NCBI GenBank assembly: GCA_009760855.2
Contig: WPIO01000012.1
Span: 5,042,001 to 5,106,000 of the forward strand
Direction of reading: 5' to 3'
DNA length: 64,000 nt
DNA from: Cristatella mucedo
Taxonomy: Eukaryota; Bryozoa; Phylactolaemata; Cristatellidae
The position numbers were made by a program, and so were the translations under genes. Below, one piece after another: positions 1-12,372 of the stretch; position 1 is the first letter of the stretch, and the number at the start of each line of letters is the position of its first letter. The notes beneath the pieces are model-generated. The model searched no databases and was not told the DNA's origin. It was given only the letters and a program-made list of their open reading frames with translations.

Positions 1-895
1 CTTCCAACTCACAAGCAGCCAGCAGCAGTGCTGCATCTGCCACCGGACCGCCTCGGTCATTTGTGAGGTTGTCTGAGCCGCCTGAGACCGGCAATTCTTG
101 CTGTCCTGACCAAACAATCGATGGCTTTCCGTCGAGTGCTGTGTCTGCGCTCTCCTCCTTGCTGTGGCTGCAGGCGCCACTATCACTGCTGCTATTACCA
201 GCAACATAGCTGCTACCACTGCCACCGAAGCTGCGGCTGGCCCCGGCACCGATATCGTGGTATCGATTGGGGTCAAATCGTATGCCAGCTGGCAGTCTCG
301 AGCTTTCTAGTGGCTCAGCATGTGATGATGCTGGGATGTGCCTGGTCGAATCCCCAAGCCTGTTCTCTCCGGTGAGGCTTGCCTCGTTGGGTTGGTTCGC
401 CAGCCGGCCAACAAATGATACCTGATCATGCTGGCTTGTATAACGATGGACGGCACCTGGAATAATTCAAGAAACAGCTCTCATCGTGAGCACTGCCAAT
501 TGCCTGGGTCGATAAGCCTGAGCACGAGGGTTGAAGCTCATAAACAGTACCGCCAAGCCATAGCACTTGCCCGATGAGAAGCCACTGCCAGTCCGAGTGA
601 AGTGGAAAACCTAGGCACCAGTCAAGTTTAAAACAGACAAGCCAAACATCCGAGGACTAATTGGGATATTTCCCTCAAACTTCAGCAGCTCCCAACGCTT
701 GCAATCTTATGCAGCAAAAAGTAGGCCAACCTGACTGCGGAGGTGGTGCAACCTACTAGCAAAAATTCATTATTCTAACACCTATTCCGGGCACACGCTA
801 TTGGGGAGATATCCTAGCCAATAGAGTGCAGGTCCTGTTTTTGAGAAGAGGGTCGGTTTTGCACATAATTTTAAAGTTGGTTATATTGTCATTCA
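1..895. other. no recognised gene
   Basis: I see no supported gene here. A short open frame at 121-375 is rich in Cys and His because of a CTG/CCA-like base composition and lacks any domain pattern. No splice-bounded exon stands out. Confidence 0.5.
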
Positions 896-1090
896 ATTTG
901 AGAATTACAAATAATAATGATAATAATACACTTGATAAAGCAACCTCAGAGAACTCAATCTCTCTCTAGGCGCTTAACATTTGCTGCAAAGGAAACACGA
1001 TCGAATGGTGAGTGGCATCGTGCTTGATAAACAACATGAATAGCCATGTTAGCGGTGACATGCACAAGGTCAGCATGCAAGTGTGGTTAA
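896..1090 (-). repeat. LINE-A 3' end relic
   Basis: Read on the minus strand this ends with the LINE-A 3' signature: a stretch close to gcgcctagaaagagattgag, then a gcgctttatcaagt-like block and an ATT-rich tail. Several better preserved copies occur in this window (for example 52,606-54,235). Only the 3' untranslated part is left. Confidence 0.8.
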
Positions 1091-1840
1091 TGGATTCAAT
1101 CAAAGTCCAATCAAAGAGTCGTCTATAAAAGTAATGAGGCCCACATCTGCCCAGTATAAATTTATTAATGTCACTGGCTGTATTACACGAACAAAATAGG
1201 GCTAAGCACAAAACACGGGCCACAGCACTTCTTACATAGCATTCTAGAACTAGCAAGACGCATTGCGACTGGTTAGTGCTACCGAACTCGATATATTTGT
1301 TTTACATCGGTGTGAGGAAACTTGACTCCGGAGCCTGTGCGCACTGGCTGGAGACCCTATAGGGGAGGAGGGGCTCAGACTGCTTAAGCAGCCACAGATT
1401 CGCCAGTAGTGGAAGGGCAGACGCTGACTCCACAGATGACTCGGCAGCGTGGTCCAAATCCATGCATTGGCAGCATCTGTGGGGACATCCATCTACCACA
1501 AAATGCTGTGTGCTGTCGGGTGGGTTCGGAACCAGCAATGGTACAACAGTGCAAAAACAATGCATGCATGGAGTATAAGGGTTGCCAAAGAAGTACAACA
1601 GAGAAGGAAGGGCTAGATCCATCGACGCCGGCAGCAGCCGTCTAGATTGTGTAGACTAGGCTTGGCCTGTATGTTTTTTAAAACAAAGAGTTGGAGCCAG
1701 CAGCCTTGTTCAGCAGCAGTCGTGCTAGCAAGCCCAACGCCAGGTCGTCCAGAGGTCTGTCACAATCAGTGCGACGTTTAAGCAAATGGCACACTCCGAA
1801 ATCCCATAACACATCCAATTGACACCACATAAATCCCATG
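1091..1840. other. no recognised gene
   Basis: Overlapping open frames on both strands at 1250-1645 have no recognisable domain and shadow one another. Nothing else is supported. Confidence 0.4.
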
Positions 1841-2095
1841 ACTCGACCTTTAACATGAAGCTAAAACACAGATGTTCCTCGCAGCATTTTTTGAGGTCGT
1901 GGGATTTTTCCTGTGTGTGCTAATGCCTGTTGATGCTGAGCATTTTGTCAACAACCATATTGACATACTTCCTTTACAGCACATGCAAACAACCAAGGAA
2001 GATATTTAGTTCTCTCAGACCAATAGACACGTGTATTATTATTATTATTATTACTATTATCATCATCATCATCATCATCATTATTAAAGAAGTCC
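1841..2095 (+). repeat. degenerate LINE-A 3' end with ATT/CAT microsatellite
   Basis: A diverged LINE-A tail is recognisable by its order of blocks: 'tgctgatgctgagcattt'-like, then 'gatatttagttctctcagacc', then a trinucleotide run at 2034-2090 that changes from ATT to ATC. Confidence 0.6.
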
Positions 2096-2238
2096 ACAAC
2101 CAGCTCAAATTACTATGCCAACCACTAGCAATTGCACTGTTGTTTCCGGGAAGTGCACGACTAGCAGCGTGCGATATGATACGTGAGGACGACCTAAGCA
2201 ACGGCATGATTGAATAAGTTATGACTATGTCTTATGTC

Positions 2239-2594
2239 TTATTTCTTATGTCTGCCCTCGAAACGAAACTGCCCCTGTGGTAGCTCTTCATAGTTACCTT
2301 GGCTATGAAAGTACTTAAATTGGAGCTGCTGCCACCTTGACAGCGCTATTACTTTTCTTAACTGCTCTGCCTTACCTTGCTGCAAGCTGTCACTCGTGCT
2401 GGGAAGGGAAGCAGTGCCTTCAGTAGCATTATTAAGGTTGCCGATTGCTTCGTCAAAGGTCTGCTTAGGCGGCCGAGCCGTAGCACCATGGTGGCCGTGG
2501 GCAGGCTCCGCTTGGCAGGACGGCCCAGCCACCGGCGAATCCCGTTTACTTGCATTACTGCCTTGCTGCTCGTCCAGATCAGTGGCAGCGATTC
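2239..2594 (-). CDS. candidate terminal coding exon, unknown protein
   Basis: On the minus strand a pyrimidine-rich tract ending in ttctgcctcacag precedes 2594. From there an open frame of about 115 codons runs to a stop at 2239. The protein is hydrophilic and rich in Ser, Gln, Ala and Gly, with a charged C-terminus (FRFEGRHKK). No known domain is recognised. The strong acceptor site and uninterrupted frame suggest the last exon of a spliced host gene on this strand, perhaps the same one as the exon at 5755-5890. A chance open frame is the alternative. Confidence 0.4.
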
Positions 2595-3094
2595 CTGTGA
2601 GGCAGAAGCACAGCACATAACAAAATCTATTATCCCTGTTGGTTGGGCATTGATGGTGTTCATGTACAAAGATAGCATGTGACCGGAGCATAAGCAAGTT
2701 TGCTCGAATGGGTGGCCTCAAAAGCACTTCGCTTACAAATAGCATGTCACTTCAGAGCCATGAAGTTCAAACGAATCGTGTTTGGTCTTTTTTTACCCGA
2801 GCAGCACTGTCGGCATGGAAGTGTGCCACAGAAAATGGCAAAGTTCTGTGCATGCCATAATGACAGGGAGGGAACCTTAAGGATCACTAAAGTACCATCA
2901 ATTATGCACGTGGAGCCTAGATAGATATGCTTGGTCAATGCATCTGATGCTGTCAGAACTTCGTGCAGCTCATACGACCAAACCATGCAGCCATCTTGTT
3001 TATGGCCATTTCTAAATCAGGAATCATGATCTACACTGGATACGCATAACAGCTCATAATAAATTGCATAAGGAGCAGGCGCTGTATAATAATA

Positions 3095-3240
3095 TGTAAT
3101 TCATTTACATAGCCCCCCCCGGGAGAACTTAATCTCTATTCAGGTGCTTCACGTATGCCTCGGGGCTCGAGCCCATGACCTCAGCCAGACCTTGGTCGGG
3201 CGAGCACCCTAATCGCTGGACCAAACCAGTCGGGCAGATA
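3095..3240 (-). repeat. SINE-1 (tRNA-derived)
   Basis: On the minus strand it begins with a tRNA-like head: an A-box-like region near ctggtttggtccagcg and a B-box-like ggctcgagcccc. It ends with gagattaagttctc, which matches the LINE-A tail. Other copies are at 20,357-20,482, 49,995-50,150 and 54,515-54,652. Confidence 0.75.
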
Positions 3241-3244
3241 TTAT

Positions 3245-3490
3245 AAAAATAATAATAAGTTCAATGTAGCCCCCTCAGAGAACTCAATCCCTTTCTAGGC
3301 ACTTTATATTTGCTGCAAAGGAAGGATCATTGAAAGGTTAGCGGTATCATGCTTGATAAATACTAAGAATAACTTGGTTAGGGTTGACATGCACAAGGTC
3401 AGCATGCAAGTATGGTTAGAGGCAGCATGTACAGTGTCATCACACATATGGACATAAAGTACAAATCATAGGAATCCACTAGATGCTGTG
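3245..3490 (-). repeat. LINE-A 3' end relic
   Basis: Minus-strand LINE-A 3' untranslated region. It keeps the run of catgctgacc-like, catgttattc-like and tgcagcaaatg-like blocks in the usual order, followed by the shared tail and an ATT-rich end. Confidence 0.8.
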
Positions 3491-3669
3491 ATAAATAGAT
3501 ATCATGAGCTTTTATACTTATCCAGTGTGGGTCATGATTCCGGCTTTGGAAAGGGCCATAAACAAAATGGCTGCAAGGTTTGGTCTGATGAGCTGCACGA
3601 AGTTCTGACAGCATTAGATGCATCGACCAAGCCTGTCTATGTAGGCTCCACGTGTGTAATTTATAGTAT

Positions 3670-4228
3670 AGGCGTAAGCACTAGAAGATGCAGAGCTGGA
3701 ACTTCCTGTGCCCTCTCCTACTAATACACAGCAAGCTTGCTGGCCTCATTACCTGCAATAAGTCGCTTTCTTCCTTCACAAGTTGCCATCTAACCCAATT
3801 CCGAGTTCAAACCATCTCGGATGCCATAGCTGATACATATGAAGGAGTCCAAGGTACGCAATTTCAATGTATTACACTGCATAATCCTAATCCCTCTTGC
3901 TCCAATTTAAGATTGTCAACTGTGCCAACCCAGAGATGGCAACACTCACTTACATACAATATAAGAATTTCCAGCTTACAGTTGGATTTACCGTTTAAGC
4001 TTAGAAACTGTTCATGCATTGGAATCTGGAGTAATGTAGTGCTTTCCAGCACTGTGGGCTCATATAAAAGCTAGAGATGCCGCCAGAATCAATGCAGATG
4101 AGGAAGATTCAATTGTTGCATCGAGCACAGACTTTAAACATGTTCTACATGTTTCGTTTTATAAAGCAAGAAAACCGCTGTAGTTGATTTCTGGTGCAAT
4201 GTCATTGGGTATCAATCACGATTGTCAG
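3670..4228. other. no recognised gene
   Basis: Open frames on both strands at 3688-4074 have no domain pattern and no convincing splice borders. Confidence 0.4.
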
Positions 4229-4352
4229 AGGGCAGAAATCGATTTTCGAGCTGCCAGACAGGAAGCAACAGAAATCCAAGGACCCCAATGCAAGCCCTAC
4301 CCATTCTTCTGCCAGCAGTGTTACGGCTGCAAACTCCTTTCGGATCTACACG
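4229..4352 (+). CDS. weak candidate internal exon
   Basis: An open segment encoding a Lys/Ser/Asn-rich peptide is bordered by an acceptor-like gattgtcag and a donor-like ACACG|gtgagg. The pyrimidine tract upstream is weak and no domain is recognised. It could be a plus-strand host exon or chance. Confidence 0.2.
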
Positions 4353-5754
4353 GTGAGGAAGCTAGTCCCTATTCAAAATATCGGGGTGATTCTGTTGGTT
4401 AACTTTGTCAAAAGTTATTTATTTCTCCACAAGTGTCGCCTGGCAGAGTAAAAGCTAGAGAAAGTCGGTAAATGCATCCGTGCAGGCCTCGGGAAAGATG
4501 GGTTCTGTTACAGTAGTTTCAGCCTCTGACACTCCCCGTGGAAACCAAAGAATCATGGACACTGATTGTAATAGAGTTTAAAGAAGCTCCCATTGGTCTT
4601 TACTTGTTATTGTGTACTTTAAAGAGGACCTGAGCTAGTTATATGTAGTACCCCATGCTCGAGTTATGACTTTACTCCCATAGCCAATGCACTACAGATG
4701 GGCAACCGAGAGGCTCATAAAGTCACGGAAGCTTGGCTCCAGAGAAACCATAAGGTCGTTGTTTCCAGTAATGATAATGCAGGTCAGCATTATCACGTCA
4801 TTCATCATGTCACTACCTCATCACCACAAAATCTGGGCATAAGCCTTGACTCATCCGCGTTAATGTCATGGTCTATAGTAACTCATTGAGTCGTGCTCTC
4901 TTGCTTCATTGTTCCAACTCTCCACAATAACAACAACAATAGATTGACTAAAATAAGGAGTATAAGATAGATTTGTCTTTTCTTGGACTTATGTTGTGAC
5001 AGTCAGAGATTGCTTACATCTGAAAAGAGTAAGCAACACTCATAAAATCCCAGTGGCAGTGCAGAGCAAGGTAGCAGCACACAGTATAGACATACGGACC
5101 ACAGACACATTCTAGTGGTAGTTTTGGTATCTATGGGAGTCCAGTGCCACCGGATCACTTAGCTGACCCTGCTATTACCGTTTGAAATATATATGTTATT
5201 ATTTCAAAGTGCTACTTATCAATCATGTGGCTAAGGGCACTAACCAGCTGCCTAACACTGCAGAGAGCACTCTAACACATAGAAGTACATACATGCCATA
5301 TAGTACCGTTTAGTATAGCACTGTGCATAGATTATTTAGCTTAAGGTTATTTAAGTGACCACTCACACTAAGCATTCATGTGACCGCTAAAACTTTGGCT
5401 AATTGCTCACCTGGGCTGCTTCGTCCTTTTTTGAGTGCAATGCGTTTGCATTGGTGAAGCAAAAAGGCAACCAGCTTAGTTATGACTGGCTATAGCTTGG
5501 CCAGTCTTCAAAAGCCTACGGCTCAGTGAGCAGAATGAATACTAAATTAACGATACTTGCAAATGAAACAGACTTTGAGACACATGGATGTATACGTGTT
5601 CAGGTGTAACACATAAAAACTTAGAGGCGTGCACCAGTCAGCACCTGTCAAGCTTGCTGCCAAGAATGACACCAACCTGAACACCATAAAATTCAAAAGA
5701 AATAAGGCGACCACCGTTCCATGCTAGGGACATTGACCATTGAATTGCCCTTAC
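4353..5754. other. no recognised gene
   Basis: AT-rich sequence with frequent stops in all frames. Nothing supported. Confidence 0.5.
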
Positions 5755-5890
5755 CTGAGTCCATGGATAAAGCACAGCTCGAGACCGTCCGAATTTGGAC
5801 TGCTCGGAGTTGTTAGTTGGAGTTGTCACGAACTGATCAACGTTCCAGTGGCAAAAATTACAGTCAAGAGCGATTGACTTAGTACCTGCC
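5755..5890 (-). CDS. candidate internal exon with strong splice sites, unknown protein
   Basis: On the minus strand this 136-nt segment is preceded by tggtcttatttcttag and followed by the donor ACTCAG|gtaagg, both close to consensus. The open frame encodes about 45 residues including DCNFCHW and SKFGRSRAVLYPW. The CxxC pair and aromatic end look like a structured domain, but I do not recognise the family. Of the exon candidates here it has the best signals. It probably belongs to a minus-strand gene together with 2239-2594 and possibly 7170-7303. Confidence 0.5.
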
Positions 5891-5899
5891 CTAAGAAAT

Positions 5900-6767
5900 A
5901 AGACCAGATTGGCACAGTTTGACGTCTGACAGCCCAGCACATTGAACCCAGGGTGAACAGCGCAGCCCGAAGAGAATGCCAAAACATGCTCCTTCCTTGT
6001 CTACAGGTAGAAAATATCACACACAAAACAAATTCTGTGCAATAGCTATTGAGTCTTGACGTAGCAGTTTGCATCATGCTGGCACAAAGAAGGCATTTTG
6101 AAAATGGTAGCCAACAAAACTCCACAAATTTGAATCAAGTGAATCTAAAGAGCATCTGGTTAACAAGTTTAGCATAGCGACTCTGGCGAGAATATGCTAC
6201 AAATGCACCCTCAATGAACACGGATGAAAAACCGAGAAAACTGTTCCTTACCGGTCTATGCTAATAGACTATCTCTATCCTTCGCTACTCCAGCGCTCAG
6301 CTGCAGTGAGGAATAGTCTCTCACCACCAGTATGTTGGCATAGCCTCACTACAATGCAAGCACACACTCCATAATATAGTGTCAATATATAAATATCACT
6401 GACAGCTCTATGTTCAGCATGGTTCTCAGCAACACTGGAGGATCTTGGTTGTGCACACAGTCGACAGTGTTAGAGATACCACTTCGGTAGTGCTAGTGTA
6501 CCTTATAAACAAGTTCCTCTCAATCTGAAGCCTAAACCTGTCCACTAGTGCTGCACCTGTCCACTTTAAAAAACCGCCGATTTCGGAGCCTGGCTTTGCA
6601 TTCAGTTGATGCTGTAAGTGTCCTTGGACCGCCAAGAGCCATGTGACATTTTCATGAGCTGGTAAAGGTGCGCACCTGAAGTAGGCATTAATCCTATATG
6701 CCAAATACTGGCATAGCCTCACAAGTATGCACCAAATAAAATATGATTAAATATAAATTTAATTCCT
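5900..6767. other. no recognised gene
   Basis: A minus-strand open frame at 6426-6722 lacks a domain pattern. Nothing is supported. Confidence 0.4.
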
Positions 6768-6860
6768 TAAAATAATAGTAATAATAAGCGACCTCAAAGA
6801 ACTGAATCTTGTTATGGGCACTTTACAGATGCTGTATGGAAAGCATTACTAAATAATTGG
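6768..6860 (-). repeat. LINE-A 3' end relic
   Basis: Diverged minus-strand LINE-A tail beginning with ATT-type repeats, then a gcgacctcaaagaactgaat block and a gggcactttacagatgctg block. Confidence 0.6.
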
Positions 6861-7169
6861 TGGTAACATCCACAAGCAGCAGGCAGTGTAAGCAAGGTTC
6901 CTACTACAAGATCAAGTCAACACGGTCGTCTGCATTGCTAGTAACTGCAAATGTGGGCCTATCATTGCCATCACGTGGTTCTGCCACCAGCCGACGTTCC
7001 ATATGCCCTACTGGATTGCTCCATGCCTGCATGTCACCTATCGTTGTTGCGAATTTCACTTACTGCTTGTGCATCGACCAGTACACAGGCTATACACTCT
7101 AGTCTTTTCTATCACGACGTGAGAGAGAGCAGCATATCCGACTGCTACTACAATAGTATGTAGGCTTGC

Positions 7170-7303
7170 CCTAGTGTGTCACCAGTGTCGCCTGCATACG
7201 ATACAGCCATCTTCTCATCCACCATGAGTATGTGCGGGAACATCCATTCACTGTCTTTCTTGGTCGCTTCATCACCACCATTGTACTGCCGCCATACCCA
7301 AGC
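7170..7303 (-). CDS. weak candidate internal exon (possible GC donor)
   Basis: On the minus strand the acceptor-like cttgtgtgcag precedes an open segment of about 44 residues containing AWVWRQYNGGDEA and FPHILMVDEKM. It ends at CTAGG|gcaagcc, which fits the less common GC-AG intron class. No family is recognised. It may belong with the exon at 5755-5890. Confidence 0.25.
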
Positions 7304-7334
7304 CTGCACACAAGTGTAGTTCGAGTGTATGCCG

Positions 7335-7548
7335 GCTCCTCTGATGAGCCTGTGATGTGGCATGGACACAGGTCGGTAATCTGCTGGTGGCCGGATGGCG
7401 GACGGGAGGAGGGGAGGAGAGGGGAGTAGAGTGGGAGAAGGTGCCGAAGGGAGCCTTGCGCTCTTGGGCTCCGTGCGTTGGTAATAAACTGTCGGTTTTG
7501 GGCATCGGCTGGCTGTCTGCTGTGCCAAAAACGACAACAAGTACCGCA
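7335..7548 (+). repeat. dispersed repeat DR1 copy
   Basis: Member of a family with copies at 15,728-15,960, 16,895-17,190, 35,057-35,306 and 59,345-59,690. Shared blocks are a ggcatggacacagg region, a ctcttgggctccgtgcg region, an AATAAA hexamer and an end near ggcatcggctggc. The class is unclear: the poly(A)-signal layout could fit a solo LTR, but the direct repeats around the 35-kb copy fit target-primed insertion better. Confidence 0.6.
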
Positions 7549-7559
7549 CATGGTTGCTG

Positions 7560-8104
7560 CAGCAAGGCATAACACGTTGTTAATTCAAATACGCCCTTAA
7601 AATAAGTCCCTGCGATTTTGCCTCACTTCTTCCCTTCGAAAACCTTTACACTGCAGACAGCTGAACCTGGCTCTGCCCTTATTCAATGCTAATAGCTCGA
7701 AGCAGAACTAATCAACTGACACATTTCCGACAGGGGTGGCATATTAATCTGCCATGTCACGATAGTGGAATAACCTTACCCATTGCCTACACACTATATC
7801 AAAATATAAATATTCGTGACAGCTCTACATCAAGTGTGGTTGTGATGTGCCAAGCTGGTGATTCACATTGATTAGGTTAGTAAGGGACGACACTTTTCTT
7901 ATGTCTACGGTCGGAGAACAAACTACAAAAGCGACATTTTTTGGGAATGAAAGCTTGCTATTGCACATAATAAGCAGGCTCGAGCCGGAATAAAAGAATA
8001 GCAGAATCACGACTTAAACCCTATGCTATCACTTGCGACTAGGGCATTCAAATACTATGTGTGGGGCTTGACACTGCATTGAAGTTTAGATTGCAAATTC
8101 CTAG
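7560..8104. other. no recognised gene
   Basis: AT-rich sequence with short unsupported frames only. Confidence 0.4.
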
Positions 8105-8262
8105 CCTATAGGTCTCGGAATCTTGGCTCAGGCGTAAGGTGCTCGTTCTTCACGACACGGTTCGTGGGTTCGAGCCCTAAAGTGGGCGATATTGTATTAA
8201 CCAACGCAAGTGGTAGTGATAGCCATGAAGGCTCTTCTGTCGCTACATAAATGAATGTTAAC
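8105..8262 (+). repeat. SINE-2 (tRNA-derived)
   Basis: The tRNA-like head has B-box-like gtgggttcgagccc. The body has a shared tail containing tgatagcc, then aaggctcttctg and gctacataaatga. Related copies lie at 13,405, 23,805, 26,385, 27,285 and 63,745. Confidence 0.65.
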
Positions 8263-8267
8263 GAATT

Positions 8268-8785
8268 GACTTCAAGGTTTTATCACTCACTTTCAGGTCT
8301 CTTCATTCTTTGTCTCCAGCTTACCTATTCGATCTATTCTTCACCAGGCTAAGCATGCTACAACCGGCTTTTCAGAATCAAATTGTTTACCCATACCTTG
8401 AACATACTTCAAATACTGTGGAGACTGTGCCTTTAGTTCATATGCTCCCAATGCCTGAAACTCTCTCCAACTTGTATCAAGACATCTCCTGACTTGACCA
8501 CATTTAAAAAGAAACTAAAAACACATCTATTTATCACAGCATGTAGTGGGTTCCTATGATTTGTCTTGTATGTGCTTATGCATGCTGACACTGTACATGC
8601 TGCCACTAACCATACTTGCATGATGACACTGTGCATATCACCCCTAACCACACTATTCTTTTGTTTACTGAGCATGCTACCACTGAGCATTTGATCGAGC
8701 TTCCTTTGCAGCAATTGTAAAGCATCTATAAAGAGGTTGGGTTCTCTGAGGGCGATTTATCGTATATATTATTACTATTATTATC
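8268..8785 (+). repeat. LINE-A, 5'-truncated
   Basis: It starts in the last part of the LINE-A coding region (cttcaaggttttatcactc...), runs through the 3' untranslated region and ends in the gggcgatttatc-like tail with ATT repeats. The reading frame is broken. Confidence 0.8.
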
Positions 8786-8991
8786 ATACAAACCCAGCCT
8801 CTACCTGAATGGCCATAAAGATAAAGATTCAGCCGTCGAGACAAAATGACAACCCTGGCAATGCCTTACATAGTGTGTGAAAGTAAGTGTGAGTGGAGAT
8901 CAAACACCATATTAGCATATATTGGTACATTAGAGATTAAGCATCAATGTGGCAGCAGAGATGAGCTAATACTAGCTATCGATCGACACTA

Positions 8992-9341
8992 CCGTATTTT
9001 TATAAGTATAAGTCTCACCTAAGTAAAAGTCGCCCCCTAAATTTGTGGTAATCATCTTTTGAAAAAGGTTTTTATTGAAAAACATGATTACTGAACATAT
9101 AGCTCACTTTGTATTAATATAAGTTTGCTTTAATCATCACAGTTAGCTAAAATTCATCCTAAGTATCGCTGCTAACATCTTCCTAATCAGATTCAGTCAT
9201 TAAACCCATTCGCAAGCATGTTTGATACTGGCTCTTCTCATTCTTCTTTCTAGTGTCAAATATTGACTTGCAGTTTACAAGTTGCAGGTTTTTTTTTCGA
9301 AAAAATTTGAAGAAATGCGACTTATACTCGTAAAAAAACGG
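8992..9341. mobile_element. MITE with ~28-bp terminal inverted repeats, TA-flanked
   Basis: The left end ccgtatttttataagtataa and the reverse complement of the right end, ccgtttttttacgagtataa, match over about 28 bp with few mismatches. Each end is flanked by TA. The 350-bp interior is AT-rich and non-coding. A TA duplication and this size fit a non-autonomous Tc1/mariner-type element. The superfamily is inferred only from the TA. Confidence 0.7.
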
Positions 9342-9344
9342 TAC

Positions 9345-10050
9345 TTGTACACCCAGAATAGGCATGTAATCTGTAAATTACGAATGCTCAGTTTGCTCTA
9401 TGCCTGAGTGGCAAAAACAGTATATTGTTTATTGAGGCAGTATAACCCTATTTAACCTCTAAAAATTATTAGACTTGTACTGAAATTTTGCTTACGTGTT
9501 AAGTAAGCTTATTTTATGTAACACCCATGATTGCAGCAGGTTGTAGTAAATTCGTTCATGCCAGAACATTGTGTGTGCGGCCACTACTTTAGTTGGCCTC
9601 GCCAATACTTTTGCACTTCGGTATCTACACACCTCAAATTAATTGCACATTTCTGTGTATAACATTTACATGCCTTTCTGTATAAGCCTGTATCCTTGTA
9701 CGATCGGATATTTCAATCATCTGGCTTGTTTTTAACACCACGTCCTAAACGTCCGAGCAATCCTAACTGTGCACAGCAAGTCCACGTAATCCCTGCATGC
9801 GATTGAGCTCCTGATTCATCAACCTGCTGTTCCCATTATCCACTGTTGCATGGCAATGGCTCCAGCAGTTGCAGTTCTTGTGGAGTCTCACGGGGACACA
9901 GCACGGACGTGAGCGGTAGATGAGACTCTACCTTTATTTCTCTCAATGTGTACGTATTCGAGATCTCGACGAATCACAAAGGACGACAAGAAATATAACA
10001 TGCATTAGTGATGCTGAATTGCATCATTGGCTTAGCTATTGACCACAGGT
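9345..10050. other. no recognised gene
   Basis: No supported frame or repeat. Confidence 0.4.
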
Positions 10051-10055
10051 GAAGC

Positions 10056-10930
<875 letters not shown>

Positions 10931-10943
10931 TATTATAATAATC

Positions 10944-11970
10944 GACTCCGCATATAAAAATATCGGATATGGGAGTACTCTGCTTATAAGAATAACAGTT
11001 ACGCATCATCAATTTTTTGTACACTACGCACAGTGGTAATTCCACTTTAATGATTATCCAGATATAAGAATACTCTGCATCTAAGAAAGGAAGTTGATTA
11101 ATTTTTTATATGTACTCCACTTAAGTGCATATTTACAGCATGTAAGACAAGCATTATTTATGCAGTAATTTCACTGCTTGTTTGTTGATTGCATGTTGTT
11201 CACCTGTTGCAAAGCCCAGCCGTTTCGGACTATGAGCTTGACAGCTGAACCTAAATTACGAACCGTGAGCTCGGTCGAACAATAAGCTTTTCAGCTGAAT
11301 TAGAACTCTGCCCATTATGAAATAACTGGAAAAAGCCAAGACTTGTGAGCAGTGCTATATACGATTATGTACGAATGAGATTATGGTATGACTTATGATT
11401 TGGCTATTATATAAAGCACTGTTCAGACCGAAGTAGCTCTCTCTTGGAGCAACAATGTGCTGGTCGGTGAGTCTTTTCTGTAAGCCAGGTAGCAAGTTGG
11501 CTGGCTATCCTGTTGTATCAGCCACACTATGCAAGCTATGTTTGTACTTTTCCTAATACGGTCCAATAATGTCGTACAGGCTGTGTCCAGAATGCCGAGT
11601 ACTGTGTTGTTATCATCGGCAAATGGCTAACTAAGGTCTTTGCACATTGCACGAGTTGTGCCACTACCCGAACTAGTGAGGTTTTCACAGTCATAACACC
11701 GTCATTTTTGACGGGCTAATTACAGGTTATTTCATAAATACTTTATAACAGTATCATAGCTAGTGTTTTGAAATGAAATATGCTTATGATTAAGAAACAG
11801 CGGCAAATTTTCAGCTGCTGAAATAAAAAGATCAACCTGCTATTGTGAAGAGTTCACCGTGAGTCAGTCGGCTATCTATAATTAATATGTCTCACTCATC
11901 ATATATAAATGCTTCCACATGTAAGAATGCCTATTTTTCGGCCGAGCGTATTTTTATAAGTGAAGTCGAA
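10944..11970. mobile_element. possible decayed DNA transposon (low support)
   Basis: The left end cgactccgcatataaaaata resembles the reverse complement of the right end, cgacttcacttataaaaata, and both are flanked by aat. The interior has no usable frame. The match is short and may be chance in AT-rich DNA. Confidence 0.3.
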
Positions 11971-12234
11971 TGTAATAGTCTCAAGGAAAACTTTAAGGTA
12001 GCTTTGGAAGACTAGCCTGGGTGGATTGTCTGCTGACATAGCTGCCGAGCCAGCCCTACTATTGAGCAACTTTGCTGTTTTTTCTTTATGTTCCAAAATC
12101 TTTAAACAAAACTGAAAAAATTATTCAAAATTCGGTTTTAAGTTCGTTTGAGAGGTTGGGTAGTTGCCTTTAGCGACCAAGGTTGTGAACTTGAAGCTTT
12201 CGGCATATGAAGTTCGCTTAAGGTACTATAAAAG

Positions 12235-12238
<4 letters not shown>

Positions 12239-12293
<55 letters not shown>

Positions 12294-12372
12294 TGTGTGT
12301 GTGTGGGGGGTGTATGTCTATGTGTACACCAATTACATATGCATATATATATGTGCGTGCGTGCGTGCGTGC
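12239..12372. repeat. (CA)n-(GT)n microsatellite and (GTGC)n
   Basis: A CA run of about 50 bp switches to GT at cacgtgtgtg, giving a foldable self-complementary tract to about 12,306. A short gtgcgtgcgtgc run follows at 12,353-12,372. Confidence 0.9.

Larger units (their letters stand above)
2891..3669. repeat. large imperfect inverted repeat (arms 2891-3060 and 3501-3669)
   Basis: The segment 2891-3060 reappears in reverse complement at 3501-3669, with shared blocks such as gcatctaatgctgtcagaac and cttcgtgcagctcat. The spacer of about 440 bp holds a SINE-1 and a LINE-A tail. The arms themselves resemble no repeat I recognise. Confidence 0.75.

Noticed and set aside
121-375. Cys/His-rich 84-codon frame
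   Set aside because: Residue bias follows the base composition; no ordered zinc-finger spacing and no splice support.
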